The notes: generated by a model from the letters alone, not told the origin. A stretch of 64,000 bases of DNA from Begonia masoniana (GCA_022432975.1 CM039512.1:30293574-30357573), one strand, 5' to 3'; shown: positions 22,537 to 35,830, counted from the first letter of the stretch. Translations and numbers: made by a program.

Positions 22537-25396
22537 TGTGACGACCTTTACCCGTATCCTAATTTTACCATATAAAAATTTTCTTTTCTCTTTTTCTTTT
22601 ATCCTAAGTAATCTTAATGACTTAAATTCTGAATTTATAATCATTTAAATCACTTAAAGAAATATATGAAAACAGTTGATAACATTTAAAACTTAAAAGC
22701 AGCAGAATGCATAAAGGTGTGAAGTCCATAATTCCTCTCGGGTTTCTTCAATGTGAACAGTGACATAAGACTGTGTTTCCTCTCAGGTTTCTTCAATGTG
22801 AATAGTGACAGAAGACTGTGTGGACGTTGAAAAGACAGAGGCTTCGTGGACATTTAAAAAGACAAAGGCTTCGTGGACATTTAAAGACTGAAGGCATCGT
22901 GGACATTTTAAGACTGAAGGCATCGTGGACGTCGAAGCCCGCGTCTGTGGTCAATGGAAACCGTGGACAATAAAGACAGAAGGCTTCGTGGACGACGAAG
23001 CCAGAAGGCATCGTGGACGTCGAAGCCAAAAGGCTCTATGGACGACAAAGCTCGTGTCTGTGGTCAATGCAGACCGTGGACAATAGAGACAGAAGGTTTC
23101 GTGGACGACGAAGCCAGAAGGCATCGTGGACATCGAAGCCAGAAGGCATCGTGGACTATGTTTCACAGAACACTTACCAAATTCATAAAATTTCCTGAAG
23201 ACAGAATGGACTACTACCGTGGACGACATCCATAAACTTATAAAATCCCGACTACTTAACAGATTTCAAGAGAGCTTAACTTCCTCTCTGGAATTCGCTT
23301 CTTCCTTAACATTTACAGAAACACCAGAAATCCTCAAAACATTTACTCACTTCCTCAACCACCAAATGGATCAACCTGAGACATATCCTATTTCTCCCAC
23401 AAACACCACCCCAAAACCGACTCGAGACATAATTAAAACAAAACACGTTTCCACAAAAACAAACCTGCGTGGATAGCTCTAAAACTCGAGCGTATTCCTG
23501 CCCAACCTAAAACATTTCTAAACAATTCCATATAGATTTCAATAAAAGTTTAACAAAACGTTTTATAAAAACAGGTTTACCAAAACATCGAAATATCAAA
23601 ATATAAACCTATCAACTATCCAGAACCAAACACCCTAAAGTGTTTCTATACAACCATCAGCCCGACAATTCCCAAAAAGCCCTCAAAACACCTAACCATG
23701 AGTCCCACGGGTCAAAATGCGCCTCGACTGCGCCAGCACACTCCCGCAATCATCCTCCGTCAACCGCATCACTCCTCAGGTGGAGGGATCTCGTCCTCAC
23801 CTATGTCGAAGTCACCTACACCATACAGACACACTATGAGATAAAAATCTCAGTAAGGCTCGTAAATGTAAATGCATGTTGTGCATATGAGTTCATAAAT
23901 CGTGCAACCATTTCTTATCTTTACATCGTGGGTGTCACCGAGATCTCAACCCCCTAACCGGAGAGGGCACGTCCAGCGGTCGGACTACCCTTCCCACCTA
24001 GAGGAGGGGGGTACACGCTTACAACACGTACAGCCGTGCCTAAGCCCCATCTCGCATGACCATAACATACATGAGTTCATATTAGATGCGGTATTGTGAC
24101 AGACCCGTAATCGATCTACACAATAGATCAATAGCCCCTCTCTAGGCCGCATCACCATTTTCTTTAAAGCATAGTGCGAAAATTCCTTTTCATGCTCTTT
24201 TAAAATACGTGATGCGTGAACAATTTATAACATAATTTAAACATGCATCATACGTACCATCAAGACAATAAAAGCAATTAAAGGCATAACCTATAAAACA
24301 ACTAAATCTAACTACCCAACCAAAATAATTTAAACAAACGCGTCACCAAAACTCCTCGAGACAACATCGACGTACGATGTAGGCCAATAGGCCAGAGAAG
24401 ATCACGAGAACTTACCTCGTGTCCGTTGCAGCTCAAGCTCCGTCCACGAGCGTTGTTCACCTAAGCAATTTCACCAAATTGTCGTTAAAACGAGCTTAAA
24501 CAATTTAATGCCCAAACTAACAAAATCCTTAACTAAGGAATTTCTCCTAGAGCTATAACTCAACTAATTGAGACATTTAAACAACTAATTCGCGCTCGAT
24601 ACCACGAAACATCCATTTACGAGCTTTCCCCAAAATCCCCAATTTCTCAAATTTTAACACTTCTCACAATTCGATCTAACTTCATCCAATAACTTTCAAT
24701 ACGCCCTTTATATCCATAAACACGATATACCTATCCATTTCGAACTCTAAATTACATTTTTAACGGAAATCCTAAACGAACCCTAACCGTCAAACTCCAT
24801 GAAAATCAAAATACAACGTTCCAAAAGCATAGAATCATACCTAGGGTTGCGAGAGGAGGAAGAAATGTGAAGGATCGAGACGATCGGAGAGCTCGATCGT
24901 CGGAAATGGAGGAATCGCCGTAAAGAAGGAAGAATCGCCGGCGAAGGAGGGGTTCACGCGAAGAAGAAGAAAGTGAGGAAGAAAAGAGAAGAATTTTTGT
25001 TTTAATTAAATTAACTTGGCAATTTATCATATTGCCCTTCCTTTGTTTTTCTATTTGTTTCGTCCTTCGTTTCGTTAATTAACCAACGATTTGGCTTCTC
25101 CAAATTTTCTTAATTTACCAATGACTCCAACTCATTACCAGGGTTCTTTTAAAACTGTCTGTTCGCAATTCGGACCCCGTTTACTATTTTTACTAAAACA
25201 TTCTTTATATTACGAGAAATGAAATTCTCGTATAATTAGCGTTAAACTCCTAAAATTCCCGAAATTTTCTTAAAATCCTTATTAACTATTAGGATCGCAA
25301 TAATGATATCTTTTCGCAAAATTGACTTGATTTGACATAATAACAAAATGCCATTATATTCTGAAATTACAAAATCCTGAAATTCTGGGTGTTACA
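22537..25396 (-). repeat. Family A gypsy 5' LTR
   Basis: It runs from TGTGACGACC to GGTGTTACA on the plus strand, 2860 bp. Its right end, in element orientation, resembles the LTR that begins at 62474; for example the segment around TAGTAAACGGGGTCCGAATT matches the one at about 62705-62730. It shares a block near 23700-23830 (CCACGGGTCAAAATGCGC, then GTGGAGGGATCTCGTCC) with the solo LTRs at 44830 and 48919. It contains a roughly 25-bp minisatellite (22800-23165). The 3' partner LTR is left of the window. Confidence 0.85.
22800..23165. repeat. About 25-bp minisatellite with CGTGGAC, family A LTR
   Basis: About 12-14 variable units contain CGTGGAC, GAAGCC and AGAAGGCATCGTGG. It sits about 260-630 bp inside the LTR edge, roughly where the related LTRs at 40894 and 44830 carry unrelated arrays. 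Confidence 0.85.
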
Positions 25397-26693
25397 ACTC
25401 TGAAGTATGGATAATTCTTGAAAAAACCCTCAAACTAAAAGTCGTCGTAGTCAAAACCTCAAAGTTCTAAAAATTGTCAAAATAAACCCTGACGGAGGGC
25501 CGCATGCCCCCCGAATGTGCAATTACAAAGAAATTCGAGGGGCCACATACAAAATGCGGGGGGCCGCACAAATTCGGGGGGCCGCATGCTGTAATTCAGC
25601 CCCCCGCACTCTCAAATTATTATTCATTATTTTAAAATAATTTTAAAAAATACCAAATCAAATTCAATTCACTTAAAATTTTTATCACATATTCATCACA
25701 TCATAAAAACATAACATAAAAAGTTTCATCATTTTGTTAAAATTTTTATGATTTAATATAATTTTTTTATAAAATAATGTCATTAAAATTACAATATATT
25801 GCACAAGTGTTATAAAATCACGAAATTTTTTTCATTATCCTTCCATAATGTAATGAACATGTGATAAAAATTTCAAATAAATTGAATATGATTTGGTATT
25901 TTTTAAAAAATTAAATCCTCATTTCTTCTTCAGACGTCAATGTAAGGCTTTAAACGATACATTTTGGGCCCAAAAAAGGCTGTCATGGGGTTGTACCCAA
26001 GGGCAACATGCAGATCTACACACTTCATTTGGGTACAACCCCATGACAGCTTTTTTTGGACCGAAAATCTATCGTTTAAGGCCTCAAATTGACGTCTGAA
26101 GAAGAAATGAGAATTTAATTTTTTAAAAAATACCAAATCATATTCAATTTATTTAAAATTTTTACGACATGTTTATTACATCATGGAAAGATAATGTAAA
26201 AAGTTTCGTATTTTTATAACACTTGTGCGATATATTATAATTTTAATGACATTATTTTATAAAAAAATTATATTAAATCATAAAAATTTTAAAAAAATCA
26301 CGAAACTTTTTATATTATCTTCCTATGATGTGATTAATATGTGGTAAATATTTTAAATGAATTGAATATCATTTGATATTTTTTTAAAATTATTTTAAGA
26401 TAATGAAGAATAATTTGAGAGTGCAGAGGGCCGAATTACAGCATGCGGCCCCTCGAATTTGTGCAGCCCCCCGCATTTTGTATGTGGCCCCCCGAATTTC
26501 TTTGCAATTGCACATTCGGGGGGCATTCGGGAGGCATGCGGCCCCCCGAATTACAATTCGGGGGGCATGCGGTCCCCCGCGCAGGGTTTATTTTGATAGT
26601 TTTTAGAACTTTGAGGTTTTGACTGCGACGACTTTTAGTTCGAGGGTTTTTTCGAGAATTATCCATACTTTAAGGTTGTTTTTGAAATTTACC
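25397..26693. mobile_element. Fold-back / long inverted-repeat element (MULE-like ends possible)
   Basis: Two arms of about 600 bp are inverted copies of each other. Left-arm landmarks are AGTATGGATAATTC (about 25405), GGGGGGCCGCA blocks (25490-25620) and CAGACGTCAATGTAAGGC (25932). The right arm has the complements at about 26070-26095, 26400-26590 and 26655-26670. The spacer, around 26005-26030, is only tens of bases. The right end GAAATTTACC (26684-26693) would give a GGTAAATTTC terminal repeat, which reminds me of Mutator-like elements. The left outer tip is missing because the family A LTR abuts it, so the TSD cannot be tested. It has no ORF of note. Confidence 0.75.
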
Positions 26694-27122
26694 TTTCAAT
26701 TATAGCATTCATATGAAGTGGTAAAGTACAAACTAAATTTGACTCTTTGAGGGTTCGTTCAACTTAATGTTTAATTTTTTTTTTTAAATGAAACTCAAAG
26801 TTTAAACTTTATTCAACTTAAATCCTAAACTCTGTTCTAACAAAATGAACCTTGGATTTTTTGAATTGTGAACAAATTAAAAACTCCTATTAAAATTAGG
26901 CACTGTTCAACTTTGCTCTCAAAGGAACCAAAACAAAACATGTGTTAACCGGCACTCCAAATAAGGGTAAGTTATTTTGATTTAATTAATTCAAATATTC
27001 CACCTTTTAAAATAGGCGACGCTTACAATTTTGATGGGAATTTCTCTCCTTATTTATTCACTCTTGGGTATCTCATATCCGTTCATTTTCATAACCAAGT
27101 TTCGGTTTGCAAAAGGGAAACG
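26694..27122. other. Unassigned AT-rich spacer
   Basis: No ORF, RNA gene or recognisable element end is seen. There is a short imperfect inverted similarity around 26770-26825 (TTCAACTTAATG and complement). It is probably older decayed repeat sequence. Confidence 0.4.
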
Positions 27123-27166
27123 TGTCACCACCTGAAGGTGGGGTTAGACAAAAAATATCAAAGTTA

Positions 27167-27430
27167 AACGTCTCAATCCTCTACCAAGATAATGATAGGT
27201 TTAATAGTAGAACACTTTAAAATAAACTGAATCCTTACCTACGGTGAGTGGGCAAAAATCCACATAGCGAGCACACAATAATAAAATGTCAGGTTGAACG
27301 ACCCGATCCTCAGAGAGGATCCCACCACCCAGCACAATGATAGATTTAACAAAGACTTGAAAATAAACTGAGTCCTGACTTACGATAAGTGGACCAAAAT
27401 TCACATAGCGAGCACACAATAATAAAATAG
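27167..27430. repeat. Tandem duplication, about 130 bp, two diverged copies
   Basis: The copies share AATAAACTGA and CACATAGCGAGCACACAATA, which occurs once in each unit (about 27260 and 27405). They differ by many substitutions, so the duplication is old. Confidence 0.75.
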
Positions 27431-28604
27431 TGCATAAATTTACATGATCTAATAAAATACTGTGTAAGAAATAAATATTAAACACCCAACAATTTACACA
27501 AACCAGGATAAAGAAAAATAATTAAGCTGAGAATTTTCTCACCATGACACATAATAACTCTCAAATTAAAAAGAAAGTAAAACTAAGAACAAGACTACTC
27601 CTCAGTGACCACCAGCAACAACAACATCAGCCTTCTCGATTGTAATCTGGAAAATAGAGAAGGGGGTAGGCTTTGGGGTGAGCAATTAACTTAGCAGGAA
27701 ACCATATACTACACTTAAATACATATATAAAACTCGTTTTATCATTCTCTTTCAAAACCATGAAAACAGTTATAAAATACATTACTTGATTTTATAATCA
27801 AAATTATTTCTTTCCATTTCAAATAGGCTCCACGAGCCAAAGATTTCTAAATCAATAAATCTCTATTTATCATTTTAAAACAAGCTCAACAAATCATAGA
27901 TGAGGCAGGTTCGAAAATATTTGCTACATATATAGGTAGCTACAAGCAAAGTAAGTAGATATTAAAGGCTCAATAAGACCCAACACAAAAATCCGACCTG
28001 ACACTAGTTATTTTTGTTGCTCGGCCACTGTAGAAGGACTCTTGTTGATTTTGGTTGGAGTTCGATACTAGAATGGCTCGTCCAGCTCAATCAAAATCAG
28101 CCCATCAGCCATACATATACAACAGTTTTAATCGAAATACCATACACCTAAAACTTAAATAGGTAAAACATACGTACATTTACAGAAAAACTGACGTGTT
28201 GGTGACCAAAACCCTTTAGGGTTTTTATACACTTACAACTTACCAAAATAAATTTTCAAAACTATGCAATGCAATGGGGTAGATTATACCCCTACCTCAA
28301 CAATGACCACAGCCTCACCGATTTGTCGACACACGCAATTGAAACAGACATCGAAAATGGGAACAAAGCATCGAATCCAAGACGCCAAAAATTGGAACAT
28401 TATCAACCCAACATCAAATCTCAAATCAGAACACGAGGAATATTAAAAAGAAACTAATTTAGGTTAGCAACACTTACTGACAATGGACACTGTCAAAACC
28501 ATAATACAAGCTATAAGAGGATCCTACATCGACACTAGCAACCCAATCAAGAAACCATGACAAAATTCCTCACGAAAATCTCAAGTGGTCAACTAGAAGA
28601 GCAT

Positions 28605-28835
28605 AATTGTCGAGCGGACACCATAGAAGTAGACCAGGGCTATGGAGAGACCCACCAGATACTATAAGGGTTGACCAAACCCTGCAAGGGTCGACTAAGA
28701 CACATCAACAATCCACCAAGACAATGCAATTGTCGACCATATACTGCATGGGTCGACCAGACACAGTAGCGGTCGACCCCGACACAGGTCGACCTGTGGG
28801 TAGACCCAAAGGTCGACTTGTCAGTCCACTTTTCC
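28605..28835. repeat. GTCGAC-rich degenerate short-repeat block in family D LTR
   Basis: About ten variants of GGTCGACC or GTCGACC spaced 17-25 bp apart lie here. The equivalent place in the plus-strand family D LTR (about 34318-34355) has only one or two such motifs. Confidence 0.75.
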
Positions 28836-29569
28836 CCGGCACAAGTTGGTCGTAGACAAAAGGGCTCCTCTTATCTACCAGAGATGACGTTTCCAACGAA
28901 AAATCATCACATTCCAATGATTTTTGCCACCTTTCAACACCATAATCTACATTGAACTCAAATCTACTCAAACAATACCGAAATAACCAAAGGATTCAAG
29001 TCCTAAGCTCAAATTCGAAATCAATAAAAAAACCTAACTTAAAACTTGCAAACAAAAAAGTAGAGCGACATATCCCTAAAATTTTTCACAAGAATTGTTG
29101 ATCGAAGCCATACGAACCCATATCCGGCCTCGAAACTCAATGCATCTCACGTTCGCAAAAAACTCTCTCCCTTATTTCTCCCCTCTCACAGTTCGCGCGA
29201 AGGAAGATTCTTCATTGCTTCTTAAATAATTTAAAATAAAATAAAATAATATATTAAATATATATAATTGAATCCCACTTCGCGGGACTCAATTATTTAG
29301 AAAAAATCTTGAAATCCAGTGAAAACTTAAACGGCTCAAAAATTTTCTTCTAACAAACCTCAAGACAAAATATCAATCTACCCAATGCAAGATTTCACAA
29401 TTCGCTATGCGAGACTCCAAAATTAACGGTTTGACCGAAAACTTACATGTGGTCAACTGCCAACAAGCAAGAAAAATTTGAGTCAACACGAAACAAGTTG
29501 ATCTCAAATAACGTGAAAACTGTACTCGAGAAAAATAATAAATAGAAAATTGGTAAATATTACAAAATG

Positions 29570-29912
29570 TGGTTGTTTGGAAGAGACTAGTGAATTGGAT
29601 GATTTATAACGACGCAAGTCCTGGGTCATTAATTTAATTTTTTACATTTTGTTTTGTGTATGATAGTTTTATTTGAAAATTTGACTTAAAACAATGAAGT
29701 TTTCTATGGCATGCTAAAATCAACTTCTTGAGGTTTCTTTTCCTTATCAATCGAGTTGGTAGACTGTTTGTGGAGAATATTAGCAACATCGTCTACTCTC
29801 ATCAAGTAGAACCACTAGCAAGTCTCCATTTCACTTTTTAATTGCAAGAAAATCGACTATTGAATTGGTTGTTCGTATTTTCTTTCAAGATTCTATCTTA
29901 CTATGTGTTATT
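29570..29912. other. Unassigned AT-rich spacer between two solo LTRs
   Basis: No ORF or element terminus is recognised between the two solo LTR boundaries. Confidence 0.4.
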
Positions 29913-32426
29913 TGTAACACCCGAAAAATTTTCTCTACCGTACGTAGCTCATGTTCGAGTATGTTATGAGAGTTTAATTTCATTCAAGGGTTATGTCAAT
30001 TAGAGAGTAATATTGATAGAGGAAGTTGAGAGAAACCCTAGGATTTAGTGGTTAGAAATTGGCTAAGTTGAAATTTAAGTTGACAATTTAACTAAAGGTA
30101 AATTAAATGATAAAAACAAAGGGAATGAGAGGAAAGCTTCACGTTGGTAATGAGGGAATTAAAAGGTGAGGTTAATTTATTAAAGAAGAAGATGAAGTAA
30201 AGGAAGAAAAGAAGTTTGAAAGTTCAACACAATTTAACCAATAAAAAGGAAGGAAAAAGTGAAGTAGAAAAGCCAAAAAGGAAGGGAGAAAAAATGAGTG
30301 TCACGTTGGACAAGAGAAGAGTAAATGAGGGATGGGGTTGCTTTTGAAAATGTTGAAGTTGGGAGCCTAAAGTTTAAAGTGGTAAGTTGATGTTTTAAAA
30401 GATGGAAATTTATGGTGTAAAAAGAGAAAAAATCTCCTTCATCTTCCCCTTTCTCTCCATGAAAGTTGCAGCTACCCTTGCAGGGTTTCTTCTCATTCTT
30501 TTTCACTTGTTCTTCATGATTAAGGTTGACGAGCGAGCAATTAGCGTAGTGGAAGTAACTGTTACGTGCCGGGAAACCAGGTAAGTAGTGGCGTGTGTTT
30601 TGTTGCCTTTGGGCCTACACCATGGAACGATAGGGAACTATTTGTTGTTTGGTTGTTTGGTTATTTTGCCTTCTTTGTTGGTTAAGCATTGTATTGACCC
30701 GGAGCATGGTTTCGAATGGTGAGTATGAAACGGAAACTGATAAGTAGAAAGGCAATGTGGCAATGTGGTTTTGTGGGGTCGCGTTAGGGTGGCACCCGCG
30801 AGGGACTCAAGGAGAGTCGCCCAGTCGCGTTAGGGTGGCACCTGGGGCGTGGTTTTAGTGGAGTCGCCAAGCCGCGTTAGGGTGACACCTGCGAGGGACT
30901 CCGTGTGAGTCGCCTAGTCGCGTTACGGTGACACCTGCGAGGGACTATAGTGGAGTCGCCCAGTCGCGTTAGGGTGACACCTGCGAGGGACTTTATGAGA
31001 GTTGCCCAGTTGCGTTAGGGTGGACACCTGCGAGGGACTATGTTAGAGTCGTCCAGTCGCGTTAGGGTGACACTTGCGAGGGACTCTACGAGAGTTGCCC
31101 AGTCGCGTTAAGGTGGACACCTGCGAGGGACTATAGTGGAGTCGCCCAGTCGCGTTAGAGTGACACCTGTGAGGGACTCCAAGGGAGTCGCCCAGTCGCA
31201 TTAGGGTAACACTTGCGAGGGACTTTGTGAGAGTCAGACACCTGCGAGGGACTCTGTGGGAGTCGCCTAGTCGCGTTAGGGTGGCAGTTGCGAGGGACTT
31301 TGTGAGAGTTAGACACCTGCGAGGGACTCCGTGGGAGTCGCCCAGTCACGTTAGGGTGGCACCTGTGAGGGACTCTATGGGAGTTGCTTAGTCGCGTGAA
31401 GGTGCGAGGTTAGCACTGGTGAGGGGTTCTATGATAGAACAATACAAAGAAAACGAAACGAGAATAACAGAGCGAGTAGAAACTGTATGTGCTAGGGTTG
31501 TGTGTGCTTTGTGCATGTTTATATTTGTTATCCCCTACTTGCTAAGCGTAAGTTTACGTGTGTGTGTGTGTGTTCTGTGGTGTAGGTGACGACTGAGTTA
31601 CAGGTGAGAGCTATGTGAAAAGCTAGGAGTGGGACGCAGTCGTTGATGTACGGGGTATGCCGGTGCAGGTATTTGTCGGGGCGTCTCAACCATGGTCTTC
31701 GGAAAGATGTGGTTGGAGCGGTATTTTGGGATTGTATATAGTTTTTAATTATTTTTGGATGTTTGTGAGATTTGGTTATTTGTTGGAATTGTTTATATAA
31801 AAGACGATGTTTTATAACGTTGTAAAGAATGTTTTGGGAGTTTTGAATATGTTTATAAAATGTTTGATTTCAGGTTTTTGTTTAAAGAATTTCAGTCGTT
31901 ATTCTGCTCGTTTTGGTTTTACAACAAATAACGTCGGGTTCTTTTTTCTCTATTGTTCGTTAACCATTTGAAGTCGATTTTTCAAGATTTTTATGGGGCA
32001 CGGAGTTGGGAGTGTCGGGAATGTGTGTGTAAATTTTCAAGTGATTTGGAGGTGTTTGGCTAGATGAGAAATGAAGAAAAGTGGGAAACGACCAAAAATA
32101 GGAGCGCAGGGCGCGCTGGCACCCGAGTGGGTGCCGAACGTTCGGCGCCTGGCGCCGAATGTTCAGGAACTGCGCGCGCGCTTGGCGCCCAGCACACACA
32201 TTTTTGATTTTTTTTTTTATTTTTCCCATTTCTAAAATGTTTTGACCCGACTTTTTTCGACGTATTTTAAACGTATTTTACGCACGTTTTCCAACATTTT
32301 TCGAAGGTTCGAAAAACTCGAAAACCGAGTCAAAATTTTATCAAAAATTATTTTAAACGTCGTTTTAAATACGGTTTGGGTTAGCAAAGTAGCGCACCGA
32401 GGCGGGGTGGGTTCGAGAGCGTTACA
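29913..32426 (+). mobile_element. Solo LTR, family C-like (plus orientation)
   Basis: It begins TGTAACACCCG and ends GAGAGCGTTACA, 2514 bp. It is flanked by TTATT (29908-29912) and TTGTT (32427-32431), an imperfect TSD. Its last about 900 bp resemble the family C LTR ending at 54334, for example CCTACTTGCTAAGC and the GCGCACCGAGGCGGGG-type end. A 46-bp minisatellite (30775-31400) and a (TG)n run near 31558 lie inside. No PBS or gag follows. Confidence 0.8.
30775..31400. repeat. About 46-bp minisatellite in the family C-like solo LTR
   Basis: About 13 variable units contain GTCGCGTTAGGGTG, ACACCTGCGAGGGACT and GGGAGTCGCCCA. Some units are shortened. The sequence is GC-rich and CpG-rich compared with its surroundings. 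Confidence 0.9.
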
Positions 32427-33500
32427 TTGTTTATTCGTCGTTCTATCATTCCTTCATCATTTCATCGTATTTTTGTTGTTTCCTTCCTCGAATTTTTTTT
32501 GTGTTGCCCTAAATTTGTCGCAACTACTCAAGTACAAATCTTTGAACTATTTTCATTTCATGGCATTCTTTCCCTTACCAAATGGCCGCCTCCTGAACTC
32601 GATTCTTCTATTGTTGAGTTCCAAACATCCACCCTCGATTTTGAACTCCCAAACCCAAGAGCTTTTGCAACTTACACATCCGCCCTTCGTCCGAGGACAC
32701 ACTCTCTCGTGCCCATTGCCTCTGTTTTGTGTCATTTTGAATCAAAGCTTCTGTTTTCATGTCATTTGTTATCAGAGCTTAAGGTTATATTCTTGAAAAT
32801 TATATTTGTCTTATTAGAGACTTACATTTGTAATGATTGATCAATACAAATGCAATCAACTGACTTGTTACATAGGCTATATTTAATTCACTTGTTGAGT
32901 AAGTAACAATTATCAAATTATATATTAAGCAAGAGTTTGAGTAAATATGATTTTTATGACGAAAAAGAAAGCTGTAAGACTTCTATTCCATATTTTAGAA
33001 GAGATAATTGGAAAGATGAATATATAGAACGGAAAGAAGAGGTTGATAAGATCTTTGAATATAGCAATTATCCAAATAAGTTCAAGGTTAAACTTGTTAA
33101 GTCTGGATTCACAGGTCAAGCATCGGTGGAGAAACCTTAATATTTAGAGATGAAGACATGAAGAAGAAGTTATAGACACATGAGTCATAATGAAAAGAGT
33201 TTTGAACAGAAGATGTGCTCCACAATATTTTGTTTTAGATATGTCAAATGTCAACACCCACATCAATTTTGAAAGGAAGGTACCAACTCAATGGAGAGAA
33301 TCTTGAAATAACTTTACAAGAAGAACATGCCTGAGTATTGCTTTGCCAACATCAATGTTTAAGTTAGAGTTAATCAATTTGTCTTCCCACACATTTAACA
33401 AGAAGAATGAGTCTAGCTCAGAGAAAAAACCAATTAGTATACCAGACCTTTGGTTTTGAAGAGGCTACGAAGAAAACTAATGAGATGCAAGGGCTAGCAA
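32427..33500 (+). mobile_element. Decayed retroelement internal sequence with gag fragment
   Basis: The segment lies between a solo LTR end and a truncated LTR start. The only recognisable part is the gag-like ORF at 32937-33140. ORFs at 32242-32840 look like chance reading frames in low-complexity sequence. Confidence 0.45.
32937..33140 (+). pseudogene. gag fragment, gypsy type
   Basis: A 67-codon fragment contains NWKDEYIERKEEVDKIF and NKFKVKLVKSGFTGQAS. This pattern (acidic region, then a KVKLV segment, then a small-residue turn) resembles the start of a gypsy gag capsid domain. Where relatives have the conserved aromatic pair the sequence reads VEKP, and stops follow soon after. Lineage cannot be fixed; other explanations are possible for so short a piece. 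Confidence 0.4.
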
Positions 33501-34345
33501 TGTAATAACTGTGATTTTTCTATTCATGATTTTTTCAAAGTAAATTTTTTACGTTGTTCGATGTCAACTTGTTTCATATTGACTCGAATGGTCTTATTTC
33601 TTTAACATTTAGTAACATGTAAATTTTCAATCAAATTGTCAGTTTTCATGCCTCACGTTGATAAATTCTGAAATCTTACGTTGGATAGATTAATATTTTC
33701 GTCTTCAAGTAGAAAGAAATTCTTGAAGCATTTGATATTTTGGAGAATTTCAAAAAATTGTCTAAGTAGTTGAGTCCTAAGAAGTGGGTTAAGTAAATTA
33801 AATTTGTCACGGGTTAATTTTTGTTTAGAGTTTGAGATTTTTCTATCTATATGTAATATAATATTTTATATTATATCGATATATATTAAATATATTAATT
33901 TTTTAATTTTATTTTAATATTTATTTATTTTATTAAAATTTATATTAACGAAAGGGGAGGACTCCTTTAATATATATCACTCCTTTCCTTAAGAGGTCAC
34001 GGGAGCCAAGGGAGAAAGGACAGGGAGAGGATCCAAGCGTGGAACAAAGTGTTTCCAATGCTACGATCCTGTTCGTGTCACTCTGACCTTCACGTTTTGT
34101 GAAGATTCATCGCGGGTAAGTCGTTTCTCAACTCCGATTTTGAGTTTAAAAGTTAAGGTTTTGTCAATTTTGGATTCGAGCTTGGAAACTCAAATCCTTT
34201 GGGTATCTCTGTGTTGTTTGGGTAGATTTAAGTTCTATGCACGTTGTAGTGTCGATTGGTGGCAAAAATTGAGGGATTTGGACAATTTCTCACAATTTTT
34301 ATCGCTTGAAACGTCTTCTCTGGTCGACCACTGGTAGGGTTTGGT
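33501..34345 (+). repeat. Truncated family D LTR, plus orientation
   Basis: It starts TGTAATAACTG and matches, in inverted orientation, 28850-29564 of the solo LTR (for example AACTTGTTTCATATTGACTC and GGTGGCAAAAATTGAGGG). It stops matching near the GTCGAC motifs at about 34320-34355, so the 3' part of the LTR is missing. Confidence 0.65.
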
Positions 34346-35830
34346 CGATTATACAATGTTGATCTTTTACCTCTTAACAAAGAACTGGCAAAAGAAACAA
34401 ATAGAATTTACATAAAAAACTTGCAGTGGTTGGAGCATTTGAAGAAGAACAACCTAAGACTCTAAGAGATTATACAATGCCACAAGTGGATGGTATTCAG
34501 ACAAGTATTGCCAGTTCATCGGTTGGAGCTAACACTTTTGCATTGAAGTCGACAATTATTCACATGATCTAGACTTTAGTTGGGGGGTGTTACCAAACGA
34601 CGATCTAGACGTGCATCTAGCAAATTTCCTAAAGATTTGTGACACCTTCAAATTAAATGGAGTTTCATTTAATGCTGTTAGGTTGCGATTATTCCTTTTC
34701 TCAATCAAGGACATGGAAAAAAAGTTGGAGTATTTCACTACCTCTAGGCTTCATTACTACATAGCACGATTTAGCTCAGAATATTTTGGCAAAGTATTTC
34801 CCACCATGTAAAACTGCACGAATGCATAATGAGATTACTTAATTTAGGTAGTTGGACTTGAAATCATTATATGAGGCATGGAAACGCTTTAAAGAATTAT
34901 CACGACAGTGTATTCACCATGGGGTGCCAAAATGGCATCTAGATCACATTTTTTTATAATGGATTGGATGGTCAGTTAAAGTTCATTTTGATGCTGCAAC
35001 TGGAGGGTCATCTATGAATAAACCCATTAATTCATGCTCTGATTATTCAGAGGACATGGTATCGAATAATTTCCAATGACCTATTGAAAGATCAACAGAC
35101 AGACAGGTAGCGGGAATTCATGAAGTGGATGTTATCATTGTGTTAGTGGCTCAAGTGGTGGTGTTATCAAAAAAGTTCGGCAATTTGGCAATGAATTTGA
35201 TGCATAACACAATTATGATTTGTGAAAATTGTGGAGAAAATCACCCTCCAAATCAATTCCTGATAAATGGTTAATCTATGCAGTATGTGAGCAATTACGA
35301 CAAGTAACAAAACAACACGAATTGAAACTATTGCAACCCTAAATAGAGAAATCACCGAATGATTCGTAGAGAATAATCCAGAAAATCCATCATTTCAAGA
35401 TGAACGCCTCCACTAAGATTTGCATCACATGCGCCATCTCAAGAGAAAAAGTAAAATTTAGATGAATTAATGGCTCATATAGCAACAATCACTAATCGAT
35501 TCATGAATGAAACAAGGATGCCACTTTAGGGGCACTATGTAGTAATCAAAAATCTAAAATTGAGATGAGATAGTTTGCTAATGCTATAAACACTCAACCA
35601 CAAAGGTCCTTACCAAGCAACATAGAGCAAAATCTCAAATGAGAATGCATAAAGCATTACACATCATCTGCTGTTCAACCAAGAAAAAGCAACCAAAGCT
35701 TTGTAGCAGAGCCTGAGCTACGTTAAATTTTCTAAGAAAAACCTTTTCAAAAGAGAAAATTAGATGACTTTTAAATTGTAGCGCAAACTGAGGAGTGTAA
35801 TGCTATTCCTTACACCTCAGAAAAAAGTTA
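34346..35830 (+). pseudogene. Athila-type gag remnant
   Basis: The best-preserved stretch is at 34587-34811: LPNDDLDVHLANFLKICDTF, followed by VRLRLFLFSIKD, typical of the gag capsid domain of plant Athila/Tat gypsy elements. Near 35440-35640 further pieces match the expected gag C-terminal style (ANAINTQPQRSLPSNIE). Several stops and frameshifts break the frame. Gag would form the particle shell; this copy is dead. The upstream LTR and PBS that should precede it are not visible. Confidence 0.7.

Larger units (their letters stand above)
27123..29564 (-). mobile_element. Solo LTR, family D (minus orientation)
   Basis: It begins TGTCACCACC and ends AATATTACA on the plus strand, 2442 bp. It is flanked by AAACG (27118-27122) and AAATG (29565-29569), an imperfect 5-bp TSD with one transition. 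The right half (about 28850-29564), read on the minus strand, matches the plus-strand fragments starting at 33501 and 36330. No internal domain is attached, so it is a solo LTR. It contains a 130-bp tandem duplication and a GTCGAC-rich block. Confidence 0.7.

Noticed and set aside
22793..23235. Overlapping ORFs on both strands rich in repeated short peptides
   Set aside because: They come from the roughly 25-bp CGTGGAC minisatellite in the family A LTR.
30402..30584. A short ORF with a hydrophobic stretch
   Set aside because: It lies within a solo LTR and is too short, with no supporting motif.
32242..32840. Overlapping ORFs of 184 and 137 codons
   Set aside because: They cross an LTR end and low-complexity sequence, with no recognisable motif.
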